Of a stretch of 64,000 nucleotides of DNA, positions 17,959-28,006 are shown piece by piece (the first letter of the stretch is position 1; each line of letters opens with the position of its first letter). The position numbers and the translations under genes are program-made. The stretch covers positions 1 to 64,000 of the forward strand of contig JAGWYB010000002.1 in assembly GCA_018969585.1 (NCBI GenBank), given 5' to 3'. Below the pieces are notes generated by a model, which did no database searches, was not told the origin of the DNA, and saw only the letters and a list, made by a program, of their open reading frames with translations. This stretch comes from Actinomycetales bacterium (GTDB lineage Bacteria; Actinomycetota; Actinomycetes; Nanopelagicales; Nanopelagicaceae).

Positions 17959-18297
17959 CTAAATCGCGGCGTTACCTCTTTCGCCAGTTCTGACTCTGAC
18001 GACCTCTTCTACCGCCGTGATCCAAATCTTGCCGTCGCCAATCGCCCCTGTAGAAGCGCTCTTAACGATTTCATCAACAATTTTCGAGACTTCGGTTTCA
18101 GTTGCCAGAATTTCAAAACGCAATTTTGGCAGCAGATCAATGGGGTATTCGGCTCCTCGATAGACCTCCACGTGACCACCTTGTCGTCCCACGCCAGAGA
18201 CTTCAGAGACTGTTATGCCTCGAACTCCAATATTGCGAAGCGCGCTCTTTACATCATCTAGTTTCTGTGGCTTGATAATTGCGGTTATCAATTTCAT
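17959..18297 (-). CDS. glnB: Nitrogen regulatory protein P-II
   Basis: A 112-aa trimeric signal protein that binds ATP, ADP and 2-oxoglutarate and plugs the ammonium channel. The T-loop is GRQGGHVEVYRGAEYPID, with Tyr51, the residue adenylylated in actinobacteria or uridylylated in proteobacteria, intact. The B-loop region TGAIGDGKIW is present. It lies 2 bases after amt, the usual amt-glnB pairing. The modifying enzyme gene glnD, normally next, is absent before ffh. Confidence 0.96.
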   Translation of the reverse strand: MKLITAIIKPQKLDDVKSALRNIGVRGITVSEVSGVGRQGGHVEVYRGAEYPIDLLPKLRFEILATETEVSKIVDEIVKSASTGAIGDGKIWITAVEEVVRVRTGERGNAAI

Positions 18298-18299
18298 AT

Positions 18300-19598
18300 C
18301 TACCGACCTCCCTTAAGAATTCCACCCATTTCATAGGCGCTCTCAGCATGCTCGCTAAGGTCAACGCCCGACAATTCTTTATCGCTTTCAACTCGGAAAC
18401 CAATCGTCTTTTCGATAAGAAGTCCGATAATTAAAGTTGCGAAGAAGCTATATGCCATAACGATTACAACTCCGAGGGCTTGTTTTGCTAATAACGTTGT
18501 CCCTCCGCCGTAGAAAATACCGTCAAGGCCAAGGCTATTAACCGCACTACTTCCGAAGAATCCAATGGCCAAACTTCCGATAATTCCACCAACTAGATGG
18601 ACTCCCACGACATCAAGGGAATCGTCATAACCCAATCGATATTTCAAGCCGACTGCTAGAGCGCAGAGCGCACCCGCAATTAGTCCGATTACTACCGCAG
18701 CCCAAGGCGCAACGTATGCGCAAGCCGGAGTGATTGCGACGAGTCCAGCTACAACTCCAGATGCGGCTCCTAGAGATGTGAAATGTCCATCCCGAATCTT
18801 CTCTACAAGAATCCATCCAAGTAAAGCACCAGCAGTTGCAACTTGAGTGTTGATGAAAGCAAGTCCGGCAATGGCATTTGCACCTAGCGAAGAGCCTGCA
18901 TTAAATCCAAACCAACCGAACCAGAGAAGTGCAGCTCCGAGAAGTACTAATGGTAAAGAATGTGGACGCATCGGACTTCGTTGCCATCCAATTCTTCGAC
19001 CAAGAATTATTGCGAGCGCAAGAGCCGCGGCGCCGGCGTTGATATGAACTGCCGTTCCACCGGCAAAGTCTTGAACTCCACGACCTGCTAGGAAGCCAAC
19101 ACCGGTTACGTCATCTCCAACTTTGTTTCCAAAAGCGAAGACCCAGTGCGCTACTGGGAAATAAACGACAGTTACCCAGATTGCGACAAAGATTGCCCAT
19201 GAGAAAAACTTGGCGCGATCTGCAATCGCACCCGATATCAGCGCCGGAGTAATGATTGCGAACATCAATTGGAAAGCGGCAAAGGCCAACATCGGAATCG
19301 GATAAATCCCGCCATTATTTGCTAATTCATTAACCAGATCACCGAGACCCGAGAGCGAGAATGATCCATACCGGGGCGAGTTCGCCTCGTAGCCAAAAGC
19401 TAATTTGAATCCATAAATGACCCATAGGACGCTGACAATTCCTATTGAGATAAGTGACATCATCATCATGTTTAGTACGCTCTTTGAGCGGACCATTCCG
19501 CCATAAAAGAGAGCTAAGCCGGGCGTCATTAAAAGGACAAGCGCCGAACTCGCCAATACCCATGCGGTATCGCCCGCACTTATTACAACTTCACTCAT
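18300..19598 (-). CDS. amt: Ammonium transporter
   Basis: A 432-aa Amt/MEP/Rh channel with about eleven transmembrane segments that conducts ammonium across the cell membrane. The first pore histidine lies in FAGGTAVHINAGAAAL and the second in VHLVGGIIGSLA. The start ATG has AGGAG 6 bases upstream. It forms an operon with glnB. The 126-base gap upstream holds a tandem 15-bp repeat that may be a regulatory site. Confidence 0.97.
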   Translation of the reverse strand: MSEVVISAGDTAWVLASSALVLLMTPGLALFYGGMVRSKSVLNMMMMSLISIGIVSVLWVIYGFKLAFGYEANSPRYGSFSLSGLGDLVNELANNGGIYPIPMLAFAAFQLMFAIITPALISGAIADRAKFFSWAIFVAIWVTVVYFPVAHWVFAFGNKVGDDVTGVGFLAGRGVQDFAGGTAVHINAGAAALALAIILGRRIGWQRSPMRPHSLPLVLLGAALLWFGWFGFNAGSSLGANAIAGLAFINTQVATAGALLGWILVEKIRDGHFTSLGAASGVVAGLVAITPACAYVAPWAAVVIGLIAGALCALAVGLKYRLGYDDSLDVVGVHLVGGIIGSLAIGFFGSSAVNSLGLDGIFYGGGTTLLAKQALGVVIVMAYSFFATLIIGLLIEKTIGFRVESDKELSGVDLSEHAESAYEMGGILKGGR

Positions 19599-19642
19599 TG
19601 AAAACTCCTAGACCTAGAAGGTTTTTTAGCCCGAGGGCCGAT

Positions 19643-19672
19643 CCACTCGACATTGAGCCACTCGCCATTGAG
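19643..19672. repeat. Tandem 15-bp direct repeat upstream of amt
   Basis: CCACTCGACATTGAG (19643-19657) is followed directly by CCACTCGCCATTGAG (19658-19672), identical at 14 of 15 positions. It ends 74 and begins 45 bases upstream of the amt start. Directly repeated sites ahead of a promoter often bind an activator. It does not match the GlnR or AmtR sites as I know them. Confidence 0.7.
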
Positions 19673-19724
19673 TAGACGTAGTCTCAGGAGGCAGGGTTAC
19701 GTCTAATCGCGCCGACGGTTACGG

Positions 19725-20561
19725 CTATGTAAAAAGATTTCGAAGGTAGCGGTCCGGATCAAATTCCGAGATATCAGCTACGCCTTCTCCAAAACCAAAC
19801 AATTTGACCGGTACCTGGAGATCGCGCTCGACCGCTAGGGCAATTCCCCCTCCGGCTGAGCCATCGAGTTTTGTGACCACAATTCCTGAAATGCCGATCG
19901 CCTCATGGAAAACTTTCGCCTGTTCAATTCCATTTTGGCCAGTAGTTCCGTCCAAAATAAAAAGTTTTTCATCAATGGGTGAAACTTTCGATACGACTCT
20001 TTCGATTTTTCCTAATTCTTGCATTAGATTTTCTTTATTGTGCAATCTTCCTGCAGTATCAATGATTAGCACATCACTTCCATTTTCAATTGCTTTCTCA
20101 GCAGCGCTAAAAGCTACTGATGCAGGGTCTGCATTCTCTTTACCCACAATTATTGGTACACCAATCCTCGTTGCCCAAGTCGTTAGTTGATCGACTGCGG
20201 CAGCCCTAAACGTGTCGCAAGCGGCTAGAGTTACTGTTTTGCCTGAGAGTTTAAGTTTATTTGCAATCTTTGCCACCGTAGTTGTCTTTCCCGTTCCATT
20301 TACACCCGCAATTAAGAATGTCGTCAATCTTTCGGGATGAGACGCGAGATTTCGTGGAGCTTTAGATAACGATTCGATAATTGAATCAATAACCCGCTCC
20401 TGTAAATTCGAACCATCTGATTTCTTGGCAACCTCTAATATTTGTTCTGCATATGAGCGACCAAAATCTGCATCAATTAGTAGCTCACTAAAGTTAACTA
20501 ATTCTTCTGGAGTTATCTTGGTGCGATTGAATTTAGCGAAAAAATCGCCGAGCCTTCCCAT
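19725..20561 (-). CDS. ftsY: Signal recognition particle receptor FtsY (short form)
   Basis: A 278-aa NG-domain GTPase, the SRP receptor. GVNGTGKTT lies at 86-94, followed by DTFRAAAVDQL, DTAGRLHNKENLM, TKLDGSAGGG and GFGEGVADI. The protein begins directly with the N domain. The membrane segment and acidic A region of about 100 residues that precede it in many actinobacterial FtsY proteins are missing, and no upstream coding sequence could supply them. It starts 2 bases after the smc stop with no Shine-Dalgarno, so it is probably translated by coupling to smc. Confidence 0.95.
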   Translation of the reverse strand: MGRLGDFFAKFNRTKITPEELVNFSELLIDADFGRSYAEQILEVAKKSDGSNLQERVIDSIIESLSKAPRNLASHPERLTTFLIAGVNGTGKTTTVAKIANKLKLSGKTVTLAACDTFRAAAVDQLTTWATRIGVPIIVGKENADPASVAFSAAEKAIENGSDVLIIDTAGRLHNKENLMQELGKIERVVSKVSPIDEKLFILDGTTGQNGIEQAKVFHEAIGISGIVVTKLDGSAGGGIALAVERDLQVPVKLFGFGEGVADISEFDPDRYLRNLFT

Positions 20562-20563
20562 TT

Positions 20564-23500
20564 TTAAACCGATTCGGTTTCTACCTCGCGTAGACGTTGC
20601 GAGATCACTTCAGAAACTCCATCGCCGCGCATCGTCACGCCATAGAGTGAGTCAGCAATCTCCATAGTTCGTTTCTGGTGAGTGATTACAATCAACTGAG
20701 AGGCTGCTCGCAATTCTTCAAGCACGACAAGTAATCTTCCCAAGTTCGCATCATCTAGCGCGGCCTCAACCTCATCCATGACATAAAACGGACTAGGTCT
20801 GGCTTTGAATATAGCGATGAGAAGAGCTACCGCAGTTAGTGAACGTTCTCCACCGGAGAGTAGAGAAAGACGTTTAATTCTCTTTCCAGGAGGTCTGGCT
20901 TCCACATCTACTCCGGAATTCAGAAGATCACTTGGATCAGTGAGAATTAGTCGACCGTCTCCGCCTGGGAAAAGACGTGCAAATATTTTTTCAAATTCTC
21001 GAGCGGTATCTCTATAAGCCTCTTCGAAGATTTGTTGAACTTTGTCATCAACTTCCTTGATGATATCTAGTAAATCTTTCTTCGACTTCTTTAGATCTTC
21101 AAGTTGTTCAGCTAGATATTTGAGCCGCTCTTCTAGCGACGAGAATTCTTCAAGCGCTAATGGGTTTATCTTTCCTAGAAGTGCCAGCGATTTTTCTGCG
21201 CCAGCAAGTCGTTTCTCTTGTTGTTCTCTTCTAAAGGGAACAAGCTCTCCTTGTTGCAACTCGCCTTGTTCATCTTCAATAAAGGTAGGCACATCGTTTT
21301 GCGGACCGAACTCAGACACTAATACCTGAGAATCGATTCCAAATTCTTCCATGGCTTTGATTTCGAGTTGTTCTATTCGCAATCTCTGTTCCGCTCTAGC
21401 GATCTCATCTCTGTGAACGCTTGAAGTGAGCTGTTCAAGTTCGATTGCTAAATCTCTAATTTGAGCTCTCACGCTGAGAATTTCACCATCACGTGCGCTT
21501 CGAGATTCTTCTAATCTGGCTCGTTCATGGTTCGCTCGGGAAATTGAATTCTCTATCTGTATAAGAGCTTCATATGCAGCGTCTGCAATCGCTTGAGCGG
21601 TAACGGCGCCTCGAGCGCGTGACTCTCTTCGAGATATTTGTCGGATGGTTGCCTCTCGTTCAGCTATCGCTGATTGTTCGAGGTTTGATGCACGTTCTGA
21701 AATCGCGGTTGCGCGCTCTTCAATTGTTCTTAAACCTAACCGGGCTTCTACTTCGAGAGCTCTTGCGGTGGCAACTGAGGCCCGGAGATTCTCTAACAAA
21801 CTTGTATCTGGAGAACTTGGCAAATCCCCGGAAGCAAATTCGCGTTCAGCTATCGCTAATTCTGATTGGTCACCAATCATGCTGTTCTTTACCTCAACGA
21901 GAGAGCCTTCAATTCTCGCAATTTCGGCGACTCCGCTCTTTACGATCTGACCTGCGGCTGCCATCTCTTCGGCTAGACCTGCCATGCGAGCATCAGATTC
22001 ATTTAACTTTGCGAGAGCTTCATCATAACGGCGCTGCTTATCTCGAACTTCGCCTTGCAGCGTTGAACTCTCAAAAACAAATCGCTCACATTCATGAATT
22101 GTTTTAGAGAGTTCAATTTCACTGTTTTCAATCAAAGTTGTAATTTCAATTAGCGACGATGAGCGGGCAGATCCACCTCGGGCTCGACCACGGCCAATCA
22201 GATCACCGTCGCGTGTCACAGCAATTAAATCGCTATTTCGGCGAATTAGCGGCTCTGCGTCAGAAAGCGAGTCAATTGCAATGTATCCAGCTAGTAATTT
22301 CTGCAGAAGCGCATCTAGGGTGGATGTAGTGATTTTAGAGATTAGCGGTGTTGCATCTGCCGGGTATTGATAAGCCGCTGGTTTTTCGTCCGCCAAAATT
22401 AGGAGCTCTGCACTTCCAGCATTTTCGCCCTTTAGAAATGTGAGAGCTGTGATTGCACTTGAATCGTCATTGACTACGAGCGCATCAGCAAAATTGCCCA
22501 AAGCAGATGTAATTGCGGCTTCCCAGCCTGGCTCAACTTTTATAAGCGAAGCAACACTTCCTCGAACATTAATACCTCGACCATTATTCAAAAGGGCCCC
22601 GCTGCCATCCTTATGCAAAGTCGCCTGTCTTAATGCATCGACTTTGGCTCCAATGGCAGCACGCTTACGTTCTGAGTCGATAAGGCTTTCTTGGCTTCTC
22701 TCTAATCTAGTTCTTGCATCCTGAAGCTCAGCCTTAGATTTTTCAAAATCTGCATCAAGTCCTTTTTCGTTTACACCTAATCCCGCGATTTGATTCTCTA
22801 ATTCCGCAAATTCCTTGCGCGCGATTTCAACTCTAGTCTTTGCTTCTTCCAGCGCCGAATCCAATCTGTTTATCTCCGCGGCTGCACTGGAGATCGCAGA
22901 TTGCAAACTCTTTATATGTCCTTCTTGTCTTGCCGTACCTTCTCGATAATCAGCTATTGCGCGAAGTGCGGCAGCAACGCGATCTTCCTCTGCTTTAAGT
23001 CGTGACTCTAATTCACTTAAGTTTCTACTTGCACCGTCTAACTCTTCTTGAGAATTTAGTATCGATGCTCTGAGTACCGATTCTTCTTGGCGCAAACCTC
23101 GCGCTTCGGTCTCCATGACTTCTGGATCTCTGCCACTGGATCGAGCTTCTTCAACTTCTTCCGAGAGGAACCGAGCGCGCTCCGAGGCTAAATTCTGAGT
23201 GCCGCGTAATTTTTCGCGTTGTGCCGTTAAGTTATAGTAATTATCTTGAGCAGCCGTTAATTGTGGACCTTCTTCAAGCGACAATCTATCCAATTCAACT
23301 TCTCTATTTCGCAACCTGTCGAGGCTCTGTTCCACTTCTGATCGTCGCTCTCTGAGAGCGGTTTCATCGGCAACTTCAAGTGAGAGATTTGATTTAAGGT
23401 TGACTACATCATCGGCTAAGAGTCTTAAGCGCGCGTCGCGAACTTCAGCTTGTATTACAGCTGCTTTCTTCGCCACTTCAGCCTGTTTACCAAGAGGTCG

Positions 23501-24106
23501 AAGTTGTCGCCGTAATTCATTGGTTAAATCTTGAACGCGCGACATATTGGTCTGCATGGAATCCAACTTTCGCAACGCTTTTTCTTTTCGTTTTCGATGT
23601 TTAAGGATTCCTGCGGCTTCTTCAATAAAGCCACGACGTTCCTCAGGATTAGCCACCAGAATCGCATCTAGCTGACCTTGTCCCACAATTACGTGCATCT
23701 CACGACCGATTCCGCTATCGCTGAGCAACTCTTGAATATCCAATAAGCGAACACTTTCACCATTTATTTGATAGTCGCTCTGGCCATTTCTAAAAAGAGT
23801 TCTTGAAATTGTTACTTCAGTGAAATCAATTGGAAGCGCGCCATCGGTGTTATCTATTGTTACTGCTACTTCAGCTCGACCTAATGGAGCGCGGCCCGAT
23901 GTTCCAGCAAAGATGACATCTTCCATTTTGCCACCACGCAGACTTTTTGCGCCTTGTTCTCCCATAACCCAAGTAAGCGCATCTACCACGTTGCTCTTAC
24001 CCGAACCGTTGGGACCAACAATGCAGGTAATGCCAGGCTCGAAGCGGAGGGTCGTTGGAGCGGCAAAGGACTTGAAGCCCTTCAAGGTCATACTCTTCAA
24101 ATACAC
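20564..24106 (-). CDS. smc: Chromosome segregation protein SMC
   Basis: An 1180-aa condensin subunit. Walker A is GPNGSGKSN at 31-39 and the ABC signature LLSGGERSLTAVALL is followed by Walker B FYVMDEVEAALDD near the C-terminus. Between them are two long coiled coils rich in Glu, Arg, Ala and Leu, broken by a hinge at about residues 500-650 (SVASLIKVEPGWEAAI and onward). It compacts and segregates the chromosome with ScpAB, whose genes are not in this window. It lies 9 bases after mutM. Confidence 0.97.
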   Translation of the reverse strand: MYLKSMTLKGFKSFAAPTTLRFEPGITCIVGPNGSGKSNVVDALTWVMGEQGAKSLRGGKMEDVIFAGTSGRAPLGRAEVAVTIDNTDGALPIDFTEVTISRTLFRNGQSDYQINGESVRLLDIQELLSDSGIGREMHVIVGQGQLDAILVANPEERRGFIEEAAGILKHRKRKEKALRKLDSMQTNMSRVQDLTNELRRQLRPLGKQAEVAKKAAVIQAEVRDARLRLLADDVVNLKSNLSLEVADETALRERRSEVEQSLDRLRNREVELDRLSLEEGPQLTAAQDNYYNLTAQREKLRGTQNLASERARFLSEEVEEARSSGRDPEVMETEARGLRQEESVLRASILNSQEELDGASRNLSELESRLKAEEDRVAAALRAIADYREGTARQEGHIKSLQSAISSAAAEINRLDSALEEAKTRVEIARKEFAELENQIAGLGVNEKGLDADFEKSKAELQDARTRLERSQESLIDSERKRAAIGAKVDALRQATLHKDGSGALLNNGRGINVRGSVASLIKVEPGWEAAITSALGNFADALVVNDDSSAITALTFLKGENAGSAELLILADEKPAAYQYPADATPLISKITTSTLDALLQKLLAGYIAIDSLSDAEPLIRRNSDLIAVTRDGDLIGRGRARGGSARSSSLIEITTLIENSEIELSKTIHECERFVFESSTLQGEVRDKQRRYDEALAKLNESDARMAGLAEEMAAAGQIVKSGVAEIARIEGSLVEVKNSMIGDQSELAIAEREFASGDLPSSPDTSLLENLRASVATARALEVEARLGLRTIEERATAISERASNLEQSAIAEREATIRQISRRESRARGAVTAQAIADAAYEALIQIENSISRANHERARLEESRSARDGEILSVRAQIRDLAIELEQLTSSVHRDEIARAEQRLRIEQLEIKAMEEFGIDSQVLVSEFGPQNDVPTFIEDEQGELQQGELVPFRREQQEKRLAGAEKSLALLGKINPLALEEFSSLEERLKYLAEQLEDLKKSKKDLLDIIKEVDDKVQQIFEEAYRDTAREFEKIFARLFPGGDGRLILTDPSDLLNSGVDVEARPPGKRIKRLSLLSGGERSLTAVALLIAIFKARPSPFYVMDEVEAALDDANLGRLLVVLEELRAASQLIVITHQKRTMEIADSLYGVTMRGDGVSEVISQRLREVETESV

Positions 24107-24115
24107 GCGTATAAC

Positions 24116-25018
24116 TTAGCGGGAAGAGCGTTTACCGCCTCGATTTCCGACCCGATTCTTGCCCACTTTTGATTTTGTGCGAGGTGCCCGTTGGCATTGA
24201 GGGCAGAAATGAGAGGAGCGATTGGCAAATGTGATCCGGCGAATACCGGTGCCGCATCTTTTACATGGCTCACCTTCGCGCCCATAAGCTTTGAGGGAAA
24301 CTTCGTAATAACCGCTCTGGCCATTTACATCTATATACAGATCATCAAAACTAGTTCCGCCTCGCTTCAGAGAATTCTTCATTACTTTGGTTGCATTTCT
24401 AATAAGAGTGCGTAATTCATTTTGGGATATCGACTCAATTTTTCGCTCAGGATGAATACGTGAATACCAGAGCGCTTCATCCGCATAAATATTGCCAATT
24501 CCACTTATTATTTCTTGATTTAGAAGTGCGCGTTTAATCTCAGTTTTCCGCTGACTAAGACTCTGTATTGATTGGTCTAGATTGAACTTTGAATCGAATG
24601 GATCTTGCGCGATATGTCTACAGAGTTCGGGAATTTCACCGGTTGGCGTGGAAATCAATCTATCAATCGTTAACCAACCAAAAGTCCGCTGGTCGATAAA
24701 TCTAAATTCTTTGGAAGTCCCGGCAAATCTAATGATTGCCCTGACATGGGGTGAAATAGGTTCGTTTTGAGATTTGATAAGCATCTGGCCGCTCATGCCG
24801 AGGTGTCCTACAATCGCATTGCCACGATCTAAGCTAAACCAAAGATATTTTCCGCGGCGATTTATACTTTCTATTTTCGCCCCTACCGCAGATTCAAGTC
24901 TTTCCTCGCCATTTCGGTTAACCCGAGGATGTAAAACCTGGATATCCTTAATTTTCGATTTTGGAAGAAATTTTGCTAATCCTCTTCGAACTGTCTCAAC
25001 TTCTGGCAGCTCTGGCAT
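24116..25018 (-). CDS. mutM: Formamidopyrimidine-DNA glycosylase
   Basis: A 300-aa bifunctional base-excision enzyme that removes 8-oxoguanine and nicks the site. The N-terminal Pro2 nucleophile and Glu3 are in MPELPEVETV, and Lys57 sits in RRGKYLW. A helix-two-turn-helix precedes the zinc finger with Cys252, Cys255, Cys272 and Cys275. A basic tail of about 24 residues (277-300, rich in Arg, Lys, Gly and Ser) extends beyond the zinc finger, where most family members stop; it may add non-specific DNA contacts. The gene begins 2 bases after rnc. Confidence 0.96.
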   Translation of the reverse strand: MPELPEVETVRRGLAKFLPKSKIKDIQVLHPRVNRNGEERLESAVGAKIESINRRGKYLWFSLDRGNAIVGHLGMSGQMLIKSQNEPISPHVRAIIRFAGTSKEFRFIDQRTFGWLTIDRLISTPTGEIPELCRHIAQDPFDSKFNLDQSIQSLSQRKTEIKRALLNQEIISGIGNIYADEALWYSRIHPERKIESISQNELRTLIRNATKVMKNSLKRGGTSFDDLYIDVNGQSGYYEVSLKAYGREGEPCKRCGTGIRRITFANRSSHFCPQCQRAPRTKSKVGKNRVGNRGGKRSSR

Positions 25019-25020
25019 GG

Positions 25021-25704
25021 CTATATCTTCTTAGATAATTCCTCATACGCAAGTCGTGCCGCTTCTTGTTCTGCCTCTCTTTTACTTTTTCCACGTCCGG
25101 AATTAAATGTACTACCGTTCACAATAGCCACAGCTTCGAAACTTTTATCATGATCTGGTCCCGACTCGGTAACCCGATATTCCGGTGCCGGCCAACCAGA
25201 GGCGGCAACCAATTCTTGGAGCGCAGTTTTTCCATCAATTCCGGAGCCGCGCGTGATGGCATCTTCAATCACATCTTTCATCAGATTAAGAATCACCTTG
25301 CGGCAAGCCTCAAAACCTAGATCCAAATAAATAGCTCCAACTAAAGCTTCAAATGCATCGGCCAAAATGGAATTCTTATCTCGACCGCCAGTTAATTCCT
25401 CACCTTTGCCAATTAGAAGCGCGGAACCCAGTTCTAAAGATCGAGCAATTGAGGCAAGTGCTCGCATGTTGACGACTCCAGAACGCAACGGAGATAACCG
25501 GGATTCATCTAAATCTGGAAATCTTTCATACAGTTCTTCGGTAACGACTAATCCAAGAACGCTATCTCCGAGAAATTCAAGACGTTCATTTGTGGGTAAT
25601 CCGCCAAATTCGTAAGCATAAGAACGATGTGTTAGCGCAAGTTTTAACCGCTCCGGACTTATAGATACCCCGAGCTTTTCATCAAAGGCCCGGGACAGAA
25701 TCAA
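25021..25704 (-). CDS. rnc: Ribonuclease III
   Basis: A 227-aa double-strand-specific endonuclease that processes rRNA precursors. The signature NERLEFLGDSVL lies at 39-50. The second acidic pair, Asp116 and Glu119, is in LADAFEALVGAIYLD, and a dsRNA-binding domain occupies about 155-225. The only suitable start is a TTG that overlaps the stop of rpmF in the sequence TTGA, so translation is probably coupled to L32. Confidence 0.95.
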   Translation of the reverse strand: MILSRAFDEKLGVSISPERLKLALTHRSYAYEFGGLPTNERLEFLGDSVLGLVVTEELYERFPDLDESRLSPLRSGVVNMRALASIARSLELGSALLIGKGEELTGGRDKNSILADAFEALVGAIYLDLGFEACRKVILNLMKDVIEDAITRGSGIDGKTALQELVAASGWPAPEYRVTESGPDHDKSFEAVAIVNGSTFNSGRGKSKREAEQEAARLAYEELSKKI

Positions 25705-25874
25705 ACCTCTAGAACTTGGCGATCCTTATAGGTGCCACAAGTTGGACATGCCGTATGTTGCAATTTTGGTTGTTGGCACTTGCTGCAATTTGCAGTTGCA
25801 GCTGGCGTGGCTTTCCATGAGCTACGGCGGTGACGAGTACGCGAACGCGACATCTTTCGCTTTGGTAATGGCAC
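25701..25874 (-). CDS. rpmF: 50S ribosomal protein L32
   Basis: A 57-aa protein. It starts with GTG, reads M-P-L-P-K-R-K-M-S-R-S-R-T-R-H-R-R-S-S-W, and carries a zinc site of two CxxC pairs, Cys30/Cys33 (CSKC) and Cys43/Cys46 (CPTC), the zinc-binding form of L32. AAGGAG lies 6 bases upstream of the GTG. It sits between DUF177 and rnc, the conserved order in bacteria. The stop overlaps the rnc start by 4 bases. Confidence 0.96.
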   Translation of the reverse strand: MPLPKRKMSRSRTRHRRSSWKATPAATANCSKCQQPKLQHTACPTCGTYKDRQVLEV

Positions 25875-25932
25875 GGCCGACTCCTTTGTTAATTAATTTA
25901 CTTGAAGACGCGAAGTATCTCCCACGACCTAT

Positions 25933-26463
25933 CTACCTGCCAAATCGAGGGTCGGATTTCCATTCTGAGAGACCCTGCCAGCGTGGGTCAATCAATTCAT
26001 GCTCGTGGTCGGCAGGCAGGTTTTCCCATTTCTCCCCGCACCCACTACAGAGTCCTTGGCAATCTTCTCGGCATATTGGATTTATGGGAAGCGCGAGAAT
26101 TACAGCATCTCGAACCGGGATTTCTAGATCAGCGATATCGCCTTCCATCATAAATTCTTCATCTTCACCGGCACGATTCTCGTAGAAAAATAATTCTTGA
26201 AAATTCTGGTTTATAACCGTCTCTATGGGATCAAGACATCGTCCGCATTCACCAACTGCTTTACTGCTTATCGTTCCTGTGATGAGAACGCCGTCAGATA
26301 CCGATTCCGCTCTGAGATTGATAAGCAATTGGGTCTTAACTGGGATTGCAATCATGGGATTGCCAATAGATTCAGGCGCTAGAAAATCTAATTGGAAATC
26401 CTTGAAATCACCAGCTCGCCTAGGTAGTTCGTGGAGATTTAACTTAAAAGGGGAAGTTGCCAT
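25933..26463 (-). CDS. YceD/DUF177 family protein
   Basis: A 176-aa protein of the YceD family, found next to rpmF across bacteria and linked to 23S rRNA or ribosome assembly. A CGRCLDP motif lies near residue 75, and a second cysteine cluster CREDCQGLCSGCG near 135, which suggests metal binding. The C-terminus (DPRWQGLSEWK) is typical. The ATG directly follows the stop of the SepIVA-like gene. The molecular role is not settled. Confidence 0.9.
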   Translation of the reverse strand: MATSPFKLNLHELPRRAGDFKDFQLDFLAPESIGNPMIAIPVKTQLLINLRAESVSDGVLITGTISSKAVGECGRCLDPIETVINQNFQELFFYENRAGEDEEFMMEGDIADLEIPVRDAVILALPINPICREDCQGLCSGCGEKWENLPADHEHELIDPRWQGLSEWKSDPRFGR

Positions 26464-27439
<976 letters not shown>

Positions 27440-28006
27440 CTAACACGCCTCGGCATAGAAGATTGTGGCCGCCCCATATTTACGCTCCTTCAGCAAGGTT
27501 AACTCCTTTGGCCAAAGAATTGGTTTGCTCTTTGAATCTCTCTCGATTGCAATTATTGAGCCCTTCTTTAAAAATCCACCACTCGAAAGCAGATTTAAAA
27601 CTTCTATTACTTCACTCATAGTTGCGTCATATGGAGGATCTAGAAATACGATATCAAATTTATCTTGAGCCGTTTGTTCTAGGAATTTTTTAACGGGCAT
27701 TTGAATAATATTGCTTCTGCCAACACCTTGAAGTTTACTTAGTAATTCATGATTGTTCCTTGCAACTTCGATTGCCTTTTCATCTCGATCAACTCCTTGA
27801 ACATAAGCTGCTCCTCGAGAAAGAGCTTCGGCACTCACCGCTCCAGATCCGCAATATAGATCTAAAAACTTTAGATTCGCGATTGAGCCAAATTCAGATT
27901 CCAGAGTTGAAAAAAGCGCTTCCCTTGCGCGATCAGAAGTCGGGCGAACGCCATCCTTTGGCGATATTAGATTTCGCCCCTTAGCGAGTCCTGCGATTAT
28001 TCTCAT
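27440..28006 (-). CDS. rsmD: 16S rRNA (guanine(966)-N2)-methyltransferase RsmD
   Basis: A 188-aa SAM-dependent methyltransferase that modifies G966 of 16S rRNA. The SAM motif is LDLYCGSGAVSAEALSRGA and the catalytic motif is DPPYDA, in the position of the NPPY/DPPY loop. The ATG shares one base with the recG stop (TAATG). Length and the recG-rsmD-coaD order are typical for actinobacteria. Confidence 0.95.
   Translation of the reverse strand: MRIIAGLAKGRNLISPKDGVRPTSDRAREALFSTLESEFGSIANLKFLDLYCGSGAVSAEALSRGAAYVQGVDRDEKAIEVARNNHELLSKLQGVGRSNIIQMPVKKFLEQTAQDKFDIVFLDPPYDATMSEVIEVLNLLSSGGFLKKGSIIAIERDSKSKPILWPKELTLLKERKYGAATIFYAEAC

Noticed and set aside
20566-20580. 15-bp palindrome AAACCGA-T-TCGGTTT at the smc-ftsY junction
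   Set aside because: Arms of 7 bp are expected a few times by chance in 64 kb, it lies within the smc 3' end, and nothing else suggests a regulatory role.
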